Part shown: positions 51,692-60,072 of the stretch, one piece after another
Layout of the letters: each line of letters begins with the position of its first letter
Numbering within the stretch: position 1 is the stretch's first letter
Assembly (NCBI RefSeq): GCF_002218195.1
Contig: NZ_CP022336.1
Coordinates: 2,909,001 to 2,973,000 of the forward strand
Direction of reading: 5' to 3'
DNA from: Sphingorhabdus sp. SMR4y
GTDB lineage: Bacteria; Pseudomonadota; Alphaproteobacteria; Sphingomonadales; Sphingomonadaceae
Length of the DNA stretch: 64,000 bases
Notes under the pieces: generated by a model
Told to the model about the DNA's origin: nothing
The model's input: the letters and a program-made list of their open reading frames with translations, nothing else
Databases searched by the model: none
Translations under genes and position numbers: made by a program

Positions 51692-52051
51692 ATGCAGAGC
51701 CAGAACCGCTTTTTCGATGATATTTCCAAGGTCCTGAACGGGCTTGCCGGAACCGTGGCGGGCGTTGGCCGCGAAGCTGAATCCAGCGCCAGAGAGCGAG
51801 CCAAGGAATGGTTCGGCGGCATGGACTTTGTCTCGCGCGACGAGTTTGAGGCAGTCAAGGAAATGGCGGCCAAGGCCCGCGCCGAAGCCGATGCATTGAA
51901 GAAACGTCTCGACGCGCTGGAAAAGGGCGGCGCGGCCCCGGCCAGGAAGCCGGCGGCGAAACGCGCGGCTACCCGCAAGCCAGCAGCCGGCAAGGCGGCA
52001 TCACCGAAAGCCGCTTCCCGCAAGCCGGCAGCCCCCAAAAGCGACGGCTGA
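51692..52051 (+). CDS. ubiK: UbiK-type accessory factor (BMFP) with AKP-rich tail
   Basis: 119 residues. MQSQNRFFDDISKVLNGLAG and VSRDEFEAVKEMAAKARAEA are the two conserved parts of the BMFP/UbiK family (about 1-85), an amphipathic helix followed by a trimeric coiled coil that supports ubiquinone synthesis. Residues 86-119 are an Ala/Lys/Pro tail (RKPAAKRAATRKPAAGKAAS), found in many alphaproteobacterial members. Confidence 0.82.
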   Translation: MQSQNRFFDDISKVLNGLAGTVAGVGREAESSARERAKEWFGGMDFVSRDEFEAVKEMAAKARAEADALKKRLDALEKGGAAPARKPAAKRAATRKPAAGKAASPKAASRKPAAPKSDG

Positions 52052-52191
52052 ACTTGGTCGGACCCGCGATCAAAAGCGGTTCATTATCCACAGCGTTCCC
52101 ACAATCAATGTGAAGGCAGGTGCCTGCTTGTCTTGCCCTGATCCGGCGAGTGGGCCACTAGGCTTCTATCTGCAAAGGATCTGGAACCGCG

Positions 52192-52698
52192 ATGCTTGAC
52201 GACCAATGGGAAGAGCTTGATCAGGATGAAGCACCGCCCGTGGATATGCTGGCGGCCTTTTTCGAGGCGCGTGGCTGGTCGGTGGATCATGTCAGTGAAG
52301 ACGAACTGTCTGTCGAGATTAAGGGCAACTGGACCAGTTACCAGTTGCGCGCCATCTGGCGGAACGAGGATCATGTCCTGCAAATTCTCCTGTTGCCCGA
52401 AATTCGAGTGCCGGAAGATAAGAAAATCGTAATATATCAAACACTTGGGCTGATCAATGAACAGCTTTGGCTGGGGCATTTCGATCTCTGGTCGAACAAT
52501 AATATCCTGCTGTTCCGTCATGCGACCCTGCTTGGCGGCAGCGGCATGCTGGGTCTGGATCAGGCCCAGACGATTGTCGATCTGGCGATAGAGGAGTGGG
52601 AACGCTTCTATCCGGTCTTCCAGTTCGTCCTGTGGAGCGACAAGAGCCCCCAGGACGCGATCGAGCATGCGATGGTCGACACGGTCGGTGAAGCCTGA
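52192..52698 (+). CDS. YbjN domain-containing protein
   Basis: 168 residues. MLAAFFEARGWSVDHVSEDE and LLFRHATLLGGSGMLGLDQA (then LAIEEWERFYPVFQF) match the YbjN/type III chaperone-like fold. YbjN-type proteins act as soluble chaperones or regulators in stress and motility. AAGGA precedes ATG 52192. There is no clear partner gene. Confidence 0.82.
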   Translation: MLDDQWEELDQDEAPPVDMLAAFFEARGWSVDHVSEDELSVEIKGNWTSYQLRAIWRNEDHVLQILLLPEIRVPEDKKIVIYQTLGLINEQLWLGHFDLWSNNNILLFRHATLLGGSGMLGLDQAQTIVDLAIEEWERFYPVFQFVLWSDKSPQDAIEHAMVDTVGEA

Positions 52699-52769
52699 GG
52701 CGGGCTCAAGCTGGAAATATGTAATCGCTATCCGGGCGGAGGCCGCCAGGCGGCCGGGCCGAAACGGTG

Positions 52770-53282
52770 TCAGCCATTGTCTCCGCGCAGGTCAAAGACC
52801 ATCTTGCGGTCGGTTTCGGGAATCAGGCCTTCCAGAACATGCCAGAAACCGGTCACGGATTCCTGCCCGGCCGAAACATAGGCGGAAGACAGTCTTTCCC
52901 GCAATTGCCGGAACAATTCTGTCTCCAGCGCGGCCCCCTTGTCTGTCAGACGCAGCAATTTCTGGCGCCGGTCGACGATACCGGCAGAGGTCAGGATGAA
53001 ATCGCGGTCCTGCAATTCCTTCAGCACGCGGCCGAGCGACTGTTTGGTAATTGCCAGCAGTTTCAGCAGCTCTCCCACTGTCAGGTCCGGCTGCCGCGCA
53101 ATGAAATAGAGCGCCCGATGGTGCGCCCGCCCGAGTCCCTGCTTTCCAAGCTCCTGATCGATAGCGTTGGTCAGTCTGGTATAGCCGAAATAGAGGAGCT
53201 CGATACCACGCCGGATTTCGTCCTCGCGCAGAAAAAGCGGCGAGGCTCCGGGGGATATGGCGGGGCGAGATACGTCAGTCAT
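52770..53282 (-). CDS. MarR family transcriptional regulator
   Basis: 170 residues. IELLYFGYTRLTNAIDQELG dimer helix, then LTVGELLKLLAITKQSLGRVLKEL recognition region (about 72-95), and wing TSAGIVDRRQKLLRLTDKGA with the DRR signature. ATG 53282 gives a normal N-terminus. It is divergent from bcaT by 101 bp, the expected place for its operator, so regulation of bcaT is plausible but not shown. Confidence 0.9.
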   Translation of the reverse strand: MTDVSRPAISPGASPLFLREDEIRRGIELLYFGYTRLTNAIDQELGKQGLGRAHHRALYFIARQPDLTVGELLKLLAITKQSLGRVLKELQDRDFILTSAGIVDRRQKLLRLTDKGAALETELFRQLRERLSSAYVSAGQESVTGFWHVLEGLIPETDRKMVFDLRGDNG

Positions 53283-53383
53283 GTTGACGTATCCTGACAG
53301 GCTGATTAGGGGATTGCAAGGCAATTGAAACATGCTTCCAAATCTTCCAATGGCGGCGTGAACAACAGCGAAAGCGGCAGAAT

Positions 53384-54487
53384 ATGGCAAATATGAAGAA
53401 TTTGGAATTCAACCTCGAGCCGAGCGCAACGCCAGTGCATGCCAGCGAGCGGAAGCGGCTATTGGAGAACCCGGGGTTCGGAACATTGTTCACCGATCAT
53501 ATGGCGATGATCCGCTACACGGAATCCGAGGGCTGGCACGACGCCAGAATCACCAAACGCGAGCCGATCATGATGGATCCCGCATCTTCCGTTCTCCATT
53601 ATGCCCAGGAGATATTCGAGGGCATGAAGGCCTATCGTCTGGCCGATGGTGCAACGGCGCTGTTCCGCCCCGAAGAAAATGCCCGACGCTTTCAGGCGTC
53701 GGCCCGGCGCATGGCGATGCCGGAACTGCCGGAGAAGCTGTTCCTTGATTCGGTCGAGGCCTTGGTCGATATTGATCGTGAATGGTTTCCGTCGGTGGAA
53801 GGCGGCTCAATGTATCTGCGTCCGTTCATGTTCGCCAGCGAAGTGTTTCTCGGCGTCCGTCCGGCGAAGGAATATCTCTATCTCGTAATCGCCTCGCCCG
53901 CTGGCGGCTATTTCAAAAGCGGCGCATCGGCGATCAGCATCTGGGTTTCCGAGGACTATAGCCGCGCCGCCCCTGGCGGCACCGGTGCGGCCAAATGTGG
54001 TGGCAATTACGCCGCCAGCCTGGTGGCCCAGGCAGAAGCCATCGAGAAGGACTGCGACCAGGTCGTGTTCCTCGATGCCGCAGAGCATAAGTGGGTTGAA
54101 GAGCTGGGCGGCATGAATCTCTTCTTCGTGATGGATGACGGCCGGCTGATCACGCCACCGCTTGGTGGAACCATTCTGCCCGGCATCACCCGGGAATCGA
54201 TCATCACCCTGGCTCGTGAAGAGGGGCTGACGGTGGTGGAAGCACCTTATGCGATAGATCAATGGGAAGCGGATGCTGCCAGTGGCAAGCTGGTCGAAAC
54301 ATTCGCCTGTGGCACCGCTGCGGTCGTCACGGCTGTCGGCACCGTCAAGTCCGCCGACGGGGAATTCACGATTGGCAGCGGCGGCCCCGGCCAGCTGACC
54401 GAAAGGCTGCGCAGGCGGCTTGTCGATATCCAGCGCGGTGTAGCTCCCGATGATCATGGCTGGGTGAAAAGATTGTTCGAAGCATAG
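53384..54487 (+). CDS. ilvE: branched-chain amino acid aminotransferase
   Basis: 367 residues. PLP-binding lysine in AAKCGGNYAASLVAQAEAIE, QVVFLDAAEHKWVEELGGMN with the conserved E-x-GxxN, and PGITRESIITLAREEGLTVV with GTAAVVTAVG for the cofactor phosphate. The length (about 360) is that of the fold-IV BCAT II group (rather than the 310-residue IlvE form). It interconverts Leu/Ile/Val with their keto acids. Confidence 0.94.
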   Translation: MANMKNLEFNLEPSATPVHASERKRLLENPGFGTLFTDHMAMIRYTESEGWHDARITKREPIMMDPASSVLHYAQEIFEGMKAYRLADGATALFRPEENARRFQASARRMAMPELPEKLFLDSVEALVDIDREWFPSVEGGSMYLRPFMFASEVFLGVRPAKEYLYLVIASPAGGYFKSGASAISIWVSEDYSRAAPGGTGAAKCGGNYAASLVAQAEAIEKDCDQVVFLDAAEHKWVEELGGMNLFFVMDDGRLITPPLGGTILPGITRESIITLAREEGLTVVEAPYAIDQWEADAASGKLVETFACGTAAVVTAVGTVKSADGEFTIGSGGPGQLTERLRRRLVDIQRGVAPDDHGWVKRLFEA

Positions 54488-54572
54488 TTATAACTGCCTC
54501 TTGCCCCGTGGGGGCAAACTGGATAATAGGCCCATTCACCGGCACGGTCCGATAGCAAGGGGCCGGCAATAT

Positions 54573-54647
54573 TGGGGTGTCGCCAAGTGGTAAGGCAGCG
54601 GCTTTTGATGCCGCCATGCGCAGGTTCGAATCCTGCCACCCCAACCA
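54573..54647 (+). tRNA. tRNA-Gln (anticodon TTG)
   Basis: Begins TGGGGTGTCGCCAAGTGGTA, anticodon loop CTTTTGA with TTG, T-arm AGGTTCGAATCCT, acceptor end CACCCCA, discriminator A and encoded CCA at 54645-54647. The acceptor stem pairs fully. It marks the left border of the AT-richer island; the 3' end contains CCCAACCAAT, which recurs at 60586. Confidence 0.96.
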
Positions 54648-55532
54648 ATTCTTCTTTGACAGTTAAGCACCTGAAAAACCTTTGGTTTCTCTGCGAGTCA
54701 AAACCCCGTGGCACCCTGCCGTGGCACCCTCTCGTGGTTTCGATTTTAGCACCATGACTCGCGCTTTGATTCGGTTCAAGCCGCTAAGTAAGATTGGGAA
54801 AGTTTTCCACTGATCCATCCACATAATTCGTGAGAGATATTGCGGATGCCTCTCTCGCCTAACGCTTCATTCCATCTGCATAAGCACTGATTTGCATGGC
54901 CATTGGTAGTGGCACCGATGAACCGGAAGGCGATTCGGCTGCGAAAAAGCTTCCGCATCTACGGTCCGAAACTCCGGCGCTTGCTAATATCCAGCAAAAC
55001 CTAAAGATGCAGCACGGCTTCTTGCTTCTGAGCGGGCGTTACCATTTTTTTGCACACGGCAGACTCTGTTTAGCTGATTGAGCATCATGTCAGCCAACAG
55101 CTTCTTTGTTTTCCTATTTTTTTCGCAGATTTCGTCACGCTTGACCCATTCAGTCCGAGGGCCAAGGTCAAACCGCCTGACCTTTCGAACGCGCGCGGCG
55201 TTTTGGCAGAGGTTGTAAATAGTGCATAACCGGGTGGCTCCACCCCAAAACGCAAGTTTGGAGCGAAAGGAGGCGATACAGCTAGGAAAACTAAAGGCTG
55301 ATGACGCCCTCGTTGAGTTGATCTCTCTGGAAAGATCCGATGTCTGCATCGCTCCCAATTTCTGACGTTTAATAGGTCGCGGGCATTGCCTAAAAATAGA
55401 CATCGGCATTTTCCACCCTAAATGGTAACCTCTGACCCAGCCGTAATCTGATAAGGGCCTGCCCAGGCTGCTCAGGAAAGACCAGTTCATCGATCTTTGA
55501 TTTTGTATACTAAAGCGAAAGAAGCTGCTTTT
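54648..55532. other. 885-bp AT-richer stretch without a supportable gene
   Basis: Base composition drops after tRNA-Gln. A direct repeat GTGGCACCCT occurs at 54708 and 54721. Several short frames exist on both strands (for example minus 54984-55490, 168 codons, basic, Cys-containing) but none has a ribosome site, a family motif or consistent coding pattern; they could be remnants of a mobile-element gene. No integrase or transposase is visible. Confidence 0.5.
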
Positions 55533-55766
55533 CTATTTCTTGACCGCTTTTTTGGCACTAGCTTTCCGTCGTGGCGCTGATGCTTTGCCTTTATCAGCCT
55601 GAATTATCGCAGAGAGTTCGCGAGAAAAATTTTTCGAAACGGAGGTAACAATCCGATCCATACGTTGCTCACGAGTGCTTTGGCGAAGTGAACCGAAAGT
55701 AAATTTGTGAGGACCGCTGGCGGCCAAATCGACGATGAGGGATTTTCGTTCGCGGGTCTTGTTCAT
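55533..55766 (-). CDS. small basic protein coupled to the proteasome-like gene
   Basis: 77 residues from ATG 55766, overlapping the stop of the preceding gene (ATGA). The sequence has a hydrophobic/polar first half (SLIVDLAASGPHKFTFGSLR), a helix (MDRIVTSVSKNFSRELSAII) and a histone-H1-like Lys/Ala tail (KGKASAPRRKASAKKAVKK). The tail would favour binding to nucleic acid, acidic protein or membrane. No family recognised. Coupling suggests it works with, or is a substrate/adaptor of, the 415-residue protein. Confidence 0.6.
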   Translation of the reverse strand: MNKTRERKSLIVDLAASGPHKFTFGSLRQSTREQRMDRIVTSVSKNFSRELSAIIQADKGKASAPRRKASAKKAVKK

Positions 55767-57010
55767 TTCCCATTCCTTTTCTGAAATCCGGGGTTCAGAG
55801 ATACATCAAAATAGTGCTTACGCCGAACCCACACGAAACCTTCGTTTCTGGTGAGAATTGCAACATCAATTGGGCCGCCAACGGTTTCCTGCTGGCTGGA
55901 ATAGCGTCGCTTGCGAGATGTGAGCTCGACAAGCGAATATGCAAATTCACCCAATTCTTTTTTGGACAAATGCGCTACTACAGAACTTAACTCTTTTCGC
56001 GAGAGATTTTTCAACCGTCCGATCCCATTACGGATACTCTGGTTTGCGGTTTCCCTTATTTTTTCCGTTAGGGTAATGTCTGCCGATCCAGAAAGCTGTG
56101 TGACCAAATCAGAGGTCATATTATCTACCAGCTTTTCTAAACTTTGTTCGAATTCACTATCAATGCCATCAATAAATCTTTCTGGCATATCGGTTTGAGC
56201 AAACGCTCTCAGTTCAGCTTTCAGGCCACGGCGATCAATATCAGTGACTTCTCTCTCTCCAACTACCCTGAGTTCGCCAAAATAGATCCCATCACATTTT
56301 ATATGGTTAAGCGAAGGAAAAATATCGTTATGGCCCAGCCCTGCAATCACAAAGCCGGTATGAGCATCTGATAAGGTCGATGAACGGACGAGATCAAAAG
56401 CAAATCCTTGCAACTCTTTGAGCAAGGCGTCGCTGAGCTTATCGAAAGCGAGTTTGGCGACTTCTTCAACGCAATCACCATATCTGCCTGCAAAGTTCGC
56501 TTCGCTTGTGCTTTCCAAGAATTTGTCAATCCGTGTTCGGCGCAATTCTATCCGACGCTTTTTCGCTAGGTCGAGAAAAAATGCGTCTGGCTCCTGCTTC
56601 GTTCCTTTGCCTTTTGGAAAGGAGAGCTGCTTAACCATTTCATTGAACTGCGCTTCTCGCATCTGGCTGAACTCAACATCAAGAAGGCTTTCCAGATGCG
56701 TGCACTCGTCTTCGAGTTCACGGGGAAAAGCTAGCAGGAAAGTCTCAAATACCGGCCAGACCTGAACTAGCGCTGCAAATTGCCCAGAGGTGAGAGTTTC
56801 CCTGAAGCGGCGTGCGATAATCTCCAGCGGAGCATTCATAAACTCCGCATTGTTATAAATCATCAACCCGATAGGTTGATAATGCGACAGCTCGAAAATC
56901 TTTTCGGCGGAATCGTAGGTTTTAGAACTGCCTGGTCCGGAGATAGTCACAATGCTATCGGCGGCCAAGGCAACCGCTGTGCGATTCAAAATCGCTATTT
57001 CAGCAGTCAT
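55763..57010 (-). CDS. proteasome/HslV-like Ntn-hydrolase protein of unknown function
   Basis: 415 residues. After removal of Met1 the chain would start with Thr2, as in HslV. MTAEIAILNRTAVALAADSI lines up with proteasome beta and HslV N-termini so that Asp18 falls on the catalytic Asp17 position, and AEKIFELSHYQPIGLMIYNN places Lys37 near the catalytic Lys33 (three residues of extra loop). A later strand pair, TGFVIAGLGHNDIFPSLNHI then CDGIYFG, resembles the proteasome core. The chain is about twice the length of HslV, with a helical C-terminal half. This looks like a real N-terminal-nucleophile peptidase or amidase; the substrate is unknown. It is encoded with an Xre regulator upstream and a small basic protein downstream, divergent from a ubiquitin-like operon. 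Confidence 0.72.
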   Translation of the reverse strand: MTAEIAILNRTAVALAADSIVTISGPGSSKTYDSAEKIFELSHYQPIGLMIYNNAEFMNAPLEIIARRFRETLTSGQFAALVQVWPVFETFLLAFPRELEDECTHLESLLDVEFSQMREAQFNEMVKQLSFPKGKGTKQEPDAFFLDLAKKRRIELRRTRIDKFLESTSEANFAGRYGDCVEEVAKLAFDKLSDALLKELQGFAFDLVRSSTLSDAHTGFVIAGLGHNDIFPSLNHIKCDGIYFGELRVVGEREVTDIDRRGLKAELRAFAQTDMPERFIDGIDSEFEQSLEKLVDNMTSDLVTQLSGSADITLTEKIRETANQSIRNGIGRLKNLSRKELSSVVAHLSKKELGEFAYSLVELTSRKRRYSSQQETVGGPIDVAILTRNEGFVWVRRKHYFDVSLNPGFQKRNGK

Positions 57011-57122
57011 TGTTGCTAGGAATAAAGATGAGTTTTGCCTCCGACTGGAATTATTCTATCAGCCACGCACTAGCTTTTTGCAAGAAGAGATGTGCTACCC
57101 GCGCTCTTGATAACGAGCGAGT

Positions 57123-57485
57123 CTATTCTTCCGGGGTGTTCTTCAATCCCATATAGGCAGCTGTAACCATGCTAATCATCGCATCCCGGCCATTTTTGTT
57201 GAGGTTCGGATCGTTGCGCAAATAGCTGGTAATTTTTGTGAGCGAACCAGAAGCCGAAGCTAAACTACCTTCGGCTTTCAAATAGTCATCTGCGCTCAAA
57301 CCCGCCCAACTGACAAGCGCTGCCAAGCTGTCAACATCAGGTCTTTTCCCTTGGGCAAGCCGCGTCAGAGTCGATGCACTAACACCGGAAAGTTCTGATA
57401 CTTCCTTCCAGTTGAGGCTGCGGCTTGTGCGTTCACTGTCAAGCGCTTGAAAAAAGCCCATATTGTTAAATTCTGTTTTCGACAT
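57123..57485 (-). CDS. Xre-family helix-turn-helix regulator
   Basis: 120 residues. LNWKEVSELSGVSASTLTRL with AQGKRPDVDSLAALVSWAGL is a clear Xre/Cro-type helix-turn-helix (about 20-65), followed by a short helical tail (LNKNGRDAMISMVTAAYMGL). It lies between the proteasome-like gene (same strand, 113 bp downstream) and the ubiquitin-like operon (opposite strand). Two dyads lie in the 90-bp divergent region, so it probably controls both directions. Confidence 0.85.
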   Translation of the reverse strand: MSKTEFNNMGFFQALDSERTSRSLNWKEVSELSGVSASTLTRLAQGKRPDVDSLAALVSWAGLSADDYLKAEGSLASASGSLTKITSYLRNDPNLNKNGRDAMISMVTAAYMGLKNTPEE

Positions 57486-57499
57486 TGAATTTCACTCTT

Positions 57500-57550
57500 G
57501 CAATTACAATTCCTATGACCTATATAGGAATTCAATTGCATAAATGCAAT
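57500..57550. promoter_or_regulatory. two dyads in the divergent promoter of the ubiquitin-like/proteasome-like cluster
   Basis: Dyad 1: AATTCCTAT (57508-57516) and ATAGGAATT (57524-57532), 7-base spacer, extended outward by a further imperfect GCAATT/AATTGC pair (57500-57505 and 57534-57539). Dyad 2: ATTGCAT-AA-ATGCAAT (57535-57550). Both lie between the divergent Xre gene and the UBL-E2 gene; operators for the Xre protein are the simplest reading. Confidence 0.65.
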
Positions 57551-57575
57551 TAGTAATCGCTTATGGAGCTTAATA

Positions 57576-58670
57576 ATGACTAAGACAATTGACATGAAAG
57601 ACGAATATATTTTGCAAATTGCAGGCACGGACTTGAATTACCGGTCTGTAGTGGTCGCCGATCATACGCCGACGGCGTTGCAGATTCTCAAAGCTGGCGG
57701 ATTTAAGGATCTGGATCAAAAGACGGTCATCCAAATTTTGCCAACTGGTGACATGGAAGAACGGCGGCCCGCTGAAAATTGTGATCTTGCATCGCGCAAG
57801 CCCAACCGCTTCATAATTGCTGATGCTGATTGCCTTTTTCGTTTTATTCTCGATGATAGCCATCTGGTCTGGCCGGAAGATTCGATTTCCGAAGAAAAAT
57901 TGCGCGCGATCGGCAATGTCAATGACAAGGCCGATATCTTCATCCGCCGCGAAGTTGAAGTGGATGAAGTTCTGAATAAAGGTGACACGCTCGATTTGAC
58001 AGCTTTGGGAACAGAAGTGCTCTACTCCAAATCTTCGCGCTGGAAACTCAATGTCCAAGGTGTAAAAATCGAGAGCGTAGATCCAGAAATCTCTGTCAGC
58101 GATGCCTTGCGTCAGGCTGAATTTGATCCCGACCAAGGTTGGATTATAATTTTGAAATCAGCCAGCGGTAAACGTCAGGTTGATCTCGATTTCATTATCG
58201 ATTTGCGTGAACCTGGAATTGAGAAGCTACGTTTGACGCCCAAGGAAATTAACAATGGTGAAGTTATCGCCGAATATCGCCGTGATTTCAAATTGCTTCC
58301 GATTGATGAAAAGCATTTGAATGAAATGGGGGCAGATTGGGAGACAATCATTGATGGCGCGCGGCGCTGGTTCGTCTATCATGCCTATATACTGCCAAGC
58401 GGATATAATGTGGAACAGATTGATCTCGCCGTCGAGGTGCCGACCAACTATCCCGGCGGACAGTTGGATATGTTTTTTTGCTATCCGGCCCTAACGCTGT
58501 CTGCGGGCAATATTATTGCCCAGACGCAAACCATTGAAAGTATCAAAGGACAGAGCTTCCAGCGGTGGTCTCGTCATCGGGGTCATTCTAGCCCATGGAA
58601 TCCACAAAAAGATAATCTGATAACGCATCTGGGCTTGGTTGAAGAATCTCTCGTGCGCGAGGTAGGCTAA
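57576..58670 (+). CDS. triple ubiquitin-like (Multi_ubiq) protein fused to an E2-like domain
   Basis: 364 residues. Three tandem beta-grasp repeats can be traced: about 8-72 (YILQIAGTDLNYRSVVVADH), 74-150 (NRFIIADADCLFRFILDDSH) and 152-228 (RWKLNVQGVKIESVDPEISV), the last ending in VDLDFIIDLREPGIEKLRL, the usual Multi_ubiq close. From about 232 a prokaryotic E2/UBC-like domain follows, with VPTNYPGGQLDMFFCYPALT, Cys302 as the only cysteine there, and WNPQKDNLITHLGLVEESL. The protein ends ...REVG. No internal GG cut sites are seen. GGAG stands 8 bases upstream of ATG. Its stop overlaps the next start (TAATG). Fused forms of this kind are known from multi-ubiquitin operons. Confidence 0.82.
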   Translation: MTKTIDMKDEYILQIAGTDLNYRSVVVADHTPTALQILKAGGFKDLDQKTVIQILPTGDMEERRPAENCDLASRKPNRFIIADADCLFRFILDDSHLVWPEDSISEEKLRAIGNVNDKADIFIRREVEVDEVLNKGDTLDLTALGTEVLYSKSSRWKLNVQGVKIESVDPEISVSDALRQAEFDPDQGWIIILKSASGKRQVDLDFIIDLREPGIEKLRLTPKEINNGEVIAEYRRDFKLLPIDEKHLNEMGADWETIIDGARRWFVYHAYILPSGYNVEQIDLAVEVPTNYPGGQLDMFFCYPALTLSAGNIIAQTQTIESIKGQSFQRWSRHRGHSSPWNPQKDNLITHLGLVEESLVREVG

Positions 58671-60067
58671 TGGACCGTAAATGGACTCTGGCTCTTAGCG
58701 GTTTTCAATATGAGCGACTTCAAGCGCATTTGCATCCCGGAGATGGCCTTGAAGCTGCAGCGATATTGCTCTGCCGCCTGGTAACTGGTGATCGCTCACG
58801 ATTGCTGGTGTATAATTATATTCTGGCTCCCTTGACATCGAGCGCGCGAGAGAGAGACCATATTATATGGCCCGGCGAGGTTTTGTCTCGTGCGATTGAT
58901 AGTGCTGAAGATGAAGGTGCGAGCCTTGTCCTGATCCATTCTCATCCAGGGTCCATGCTCGCTTTTTCATCCATTGATGACGTTAGCGATAGAGACATTG
59001 TCCCACATATTTTTGCAGGCTGGTCTGAACAAAGCCCAGCTCGCTACCATGGTTCAGCGATAATGACACCGGATGGCGCCATTCGTGCGCGTATCTATGA
59101 TGCTGAGCACAACGAGCAAATGGTAGATTTGGTGACAGTGGTCGGCGATGATATCAAATATTTTTGGTTGGAAGATATTGAAGGCAGCAATCCGCCTGCA
59201 GTCGTTCAGCCTTTTTGTGATGGCATGACCGATAAGCTTGGCCGACTTTCAGTTGGTATCGTCGGCGCATCTGGCACAGGGTCCATTACGGCAGAGCAAG
59301 CCGCCAGAATGGGATTTGGCGAGATTAACTTGATTGATTTTGATTTAGTTGAGCACAAGAACCTCAACCGGATATTGAACAGTTCCATCGCCGATGCTCA
59401 GGAAAGCAGGCTTAAAGTTAATATGCTCAAAACAGCGATTGAGAGTTACCGCGATAATTGCGCCGTTAATGCATATCCGCTCAATATTTCCGAACGAGAG
59501 GCTGTTTTGGCTGCTTCAAAGTGTGATGTTCTTTTCGGCTGCGTCGATTCTCTCGAGGGCCGGTATGCGCTCGATTTGCTTGCACAAGCCATGTTGCTGC
59601 CCTTGTTCGATGTGGGGGTTACTATTCCCACACGGGTATCGACCGACGGGCGTGTAGTCATATCGGATGCATTCGGACGAATTGATTATATCCAGCCAGG
59701 GCGTTCCACTTTATTCACCCGCGAGGTATATAACTCTGAATCTTTGCGAGCAGAATATCTCGCCGCAGCAGACCCGGACGCGTTTCGCGATGAAGCGGCG
59801 GAAGGATATATCAAAGGCATCGCGCACGAGGCACCAAGTGTTATTGCTTTAAATATGCAGGCGGCCAGCGCTTCTATGCTCGAATACATTGCTCGTGCTT
59901 TTCCGTTTCGCCATGAGTCCAATGCCAATTATGCGCGGACAATCTTTTCGATCGCGTCGGCGGAGCAAGATCACTTTGCAGAGAACAGCTTCTCGACCGA
60001 GGAGCATCCCTTGTTTGCGACCGGGCTACGAGAACCGCTACTCGGCATCCCCTCTCTATCAGAGTAA
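58670..60067 (+). CDS. JAMM (JAB) peptidase - E1-like (ThiF) fusion protein
   Basis: 465 residues. N-terminal JAB/JAMM domain with Glu28 (DGLEAAAILLC), His90-x-His92 and Asp103 in IHSHPGSMLAFSSIDDVSD, the full zinc-protease set, so it should cut isopeptide or C-terminal peptide bonds of the ubiquitin-like protein. The E1/ThiF domain starts near 193: GIVGASGTGSITAEQAARMG (nucleotide loop), LIDFDLVEHKNLNRILNSS with Asp223, Asp225 and the Arg234 finger, and FGCVDSLEGRYAL. The place where ThiF/E1 relatives carry the Cys pair (PG-x-x-C) here reads IQPGRSTLFTREV, and no Cys occurs after residue 291. It probably activates the UBL of the preceding gene. Confidence 0.85.
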   Translation: MDRKWTLALSGFQYERLQAHLHPGDGLEAAAILLCRLVTGDRSRLLVYNYILAPLTSSARERDHIIWPGEVLSRAIDSAEDEGASLVLIHSHPGSMLAFSSIDDVSDRDIVPHIFAGWSEQSPARYHGSAIMTPDGAIRARIYDAEHNEQMVDLVTVVGDDIKYFWLEDIEGSNPPAVVQPFCDGMTDKLGRLSVGIVGASGTGSITAEQAARMGFGEINLIDFDLVEHKNLNRILNSSIADAQESRLKVNMLKTAIESYRDNCAVNAYPLNISEREAVLAASKCDVLFGCVDSLEGRYALDLLAQAMLLPLFDVGVTIPTRVSTDGRVVISDAFGRIDYIQPGRSTLFTREVYNSESLRAEYLAAADPDAFRDEAAEGYIKGIAHEAPSVIALNMQAASASMLEYIARAFPFRHESNANYARTIFSIASAEQDHFAENSFSTEEHPLFATGLREPLLGIPSLSE

Positions 60068-60072
60068 AATTT

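Noticed and set aside
54984-55490. 168-codon minus-strand frame in the island, considered as a recombinase remnant
   Set aside because: No serine- or tyrosine-recombinase motif and no consistent coding character; left as unexplained sequence.
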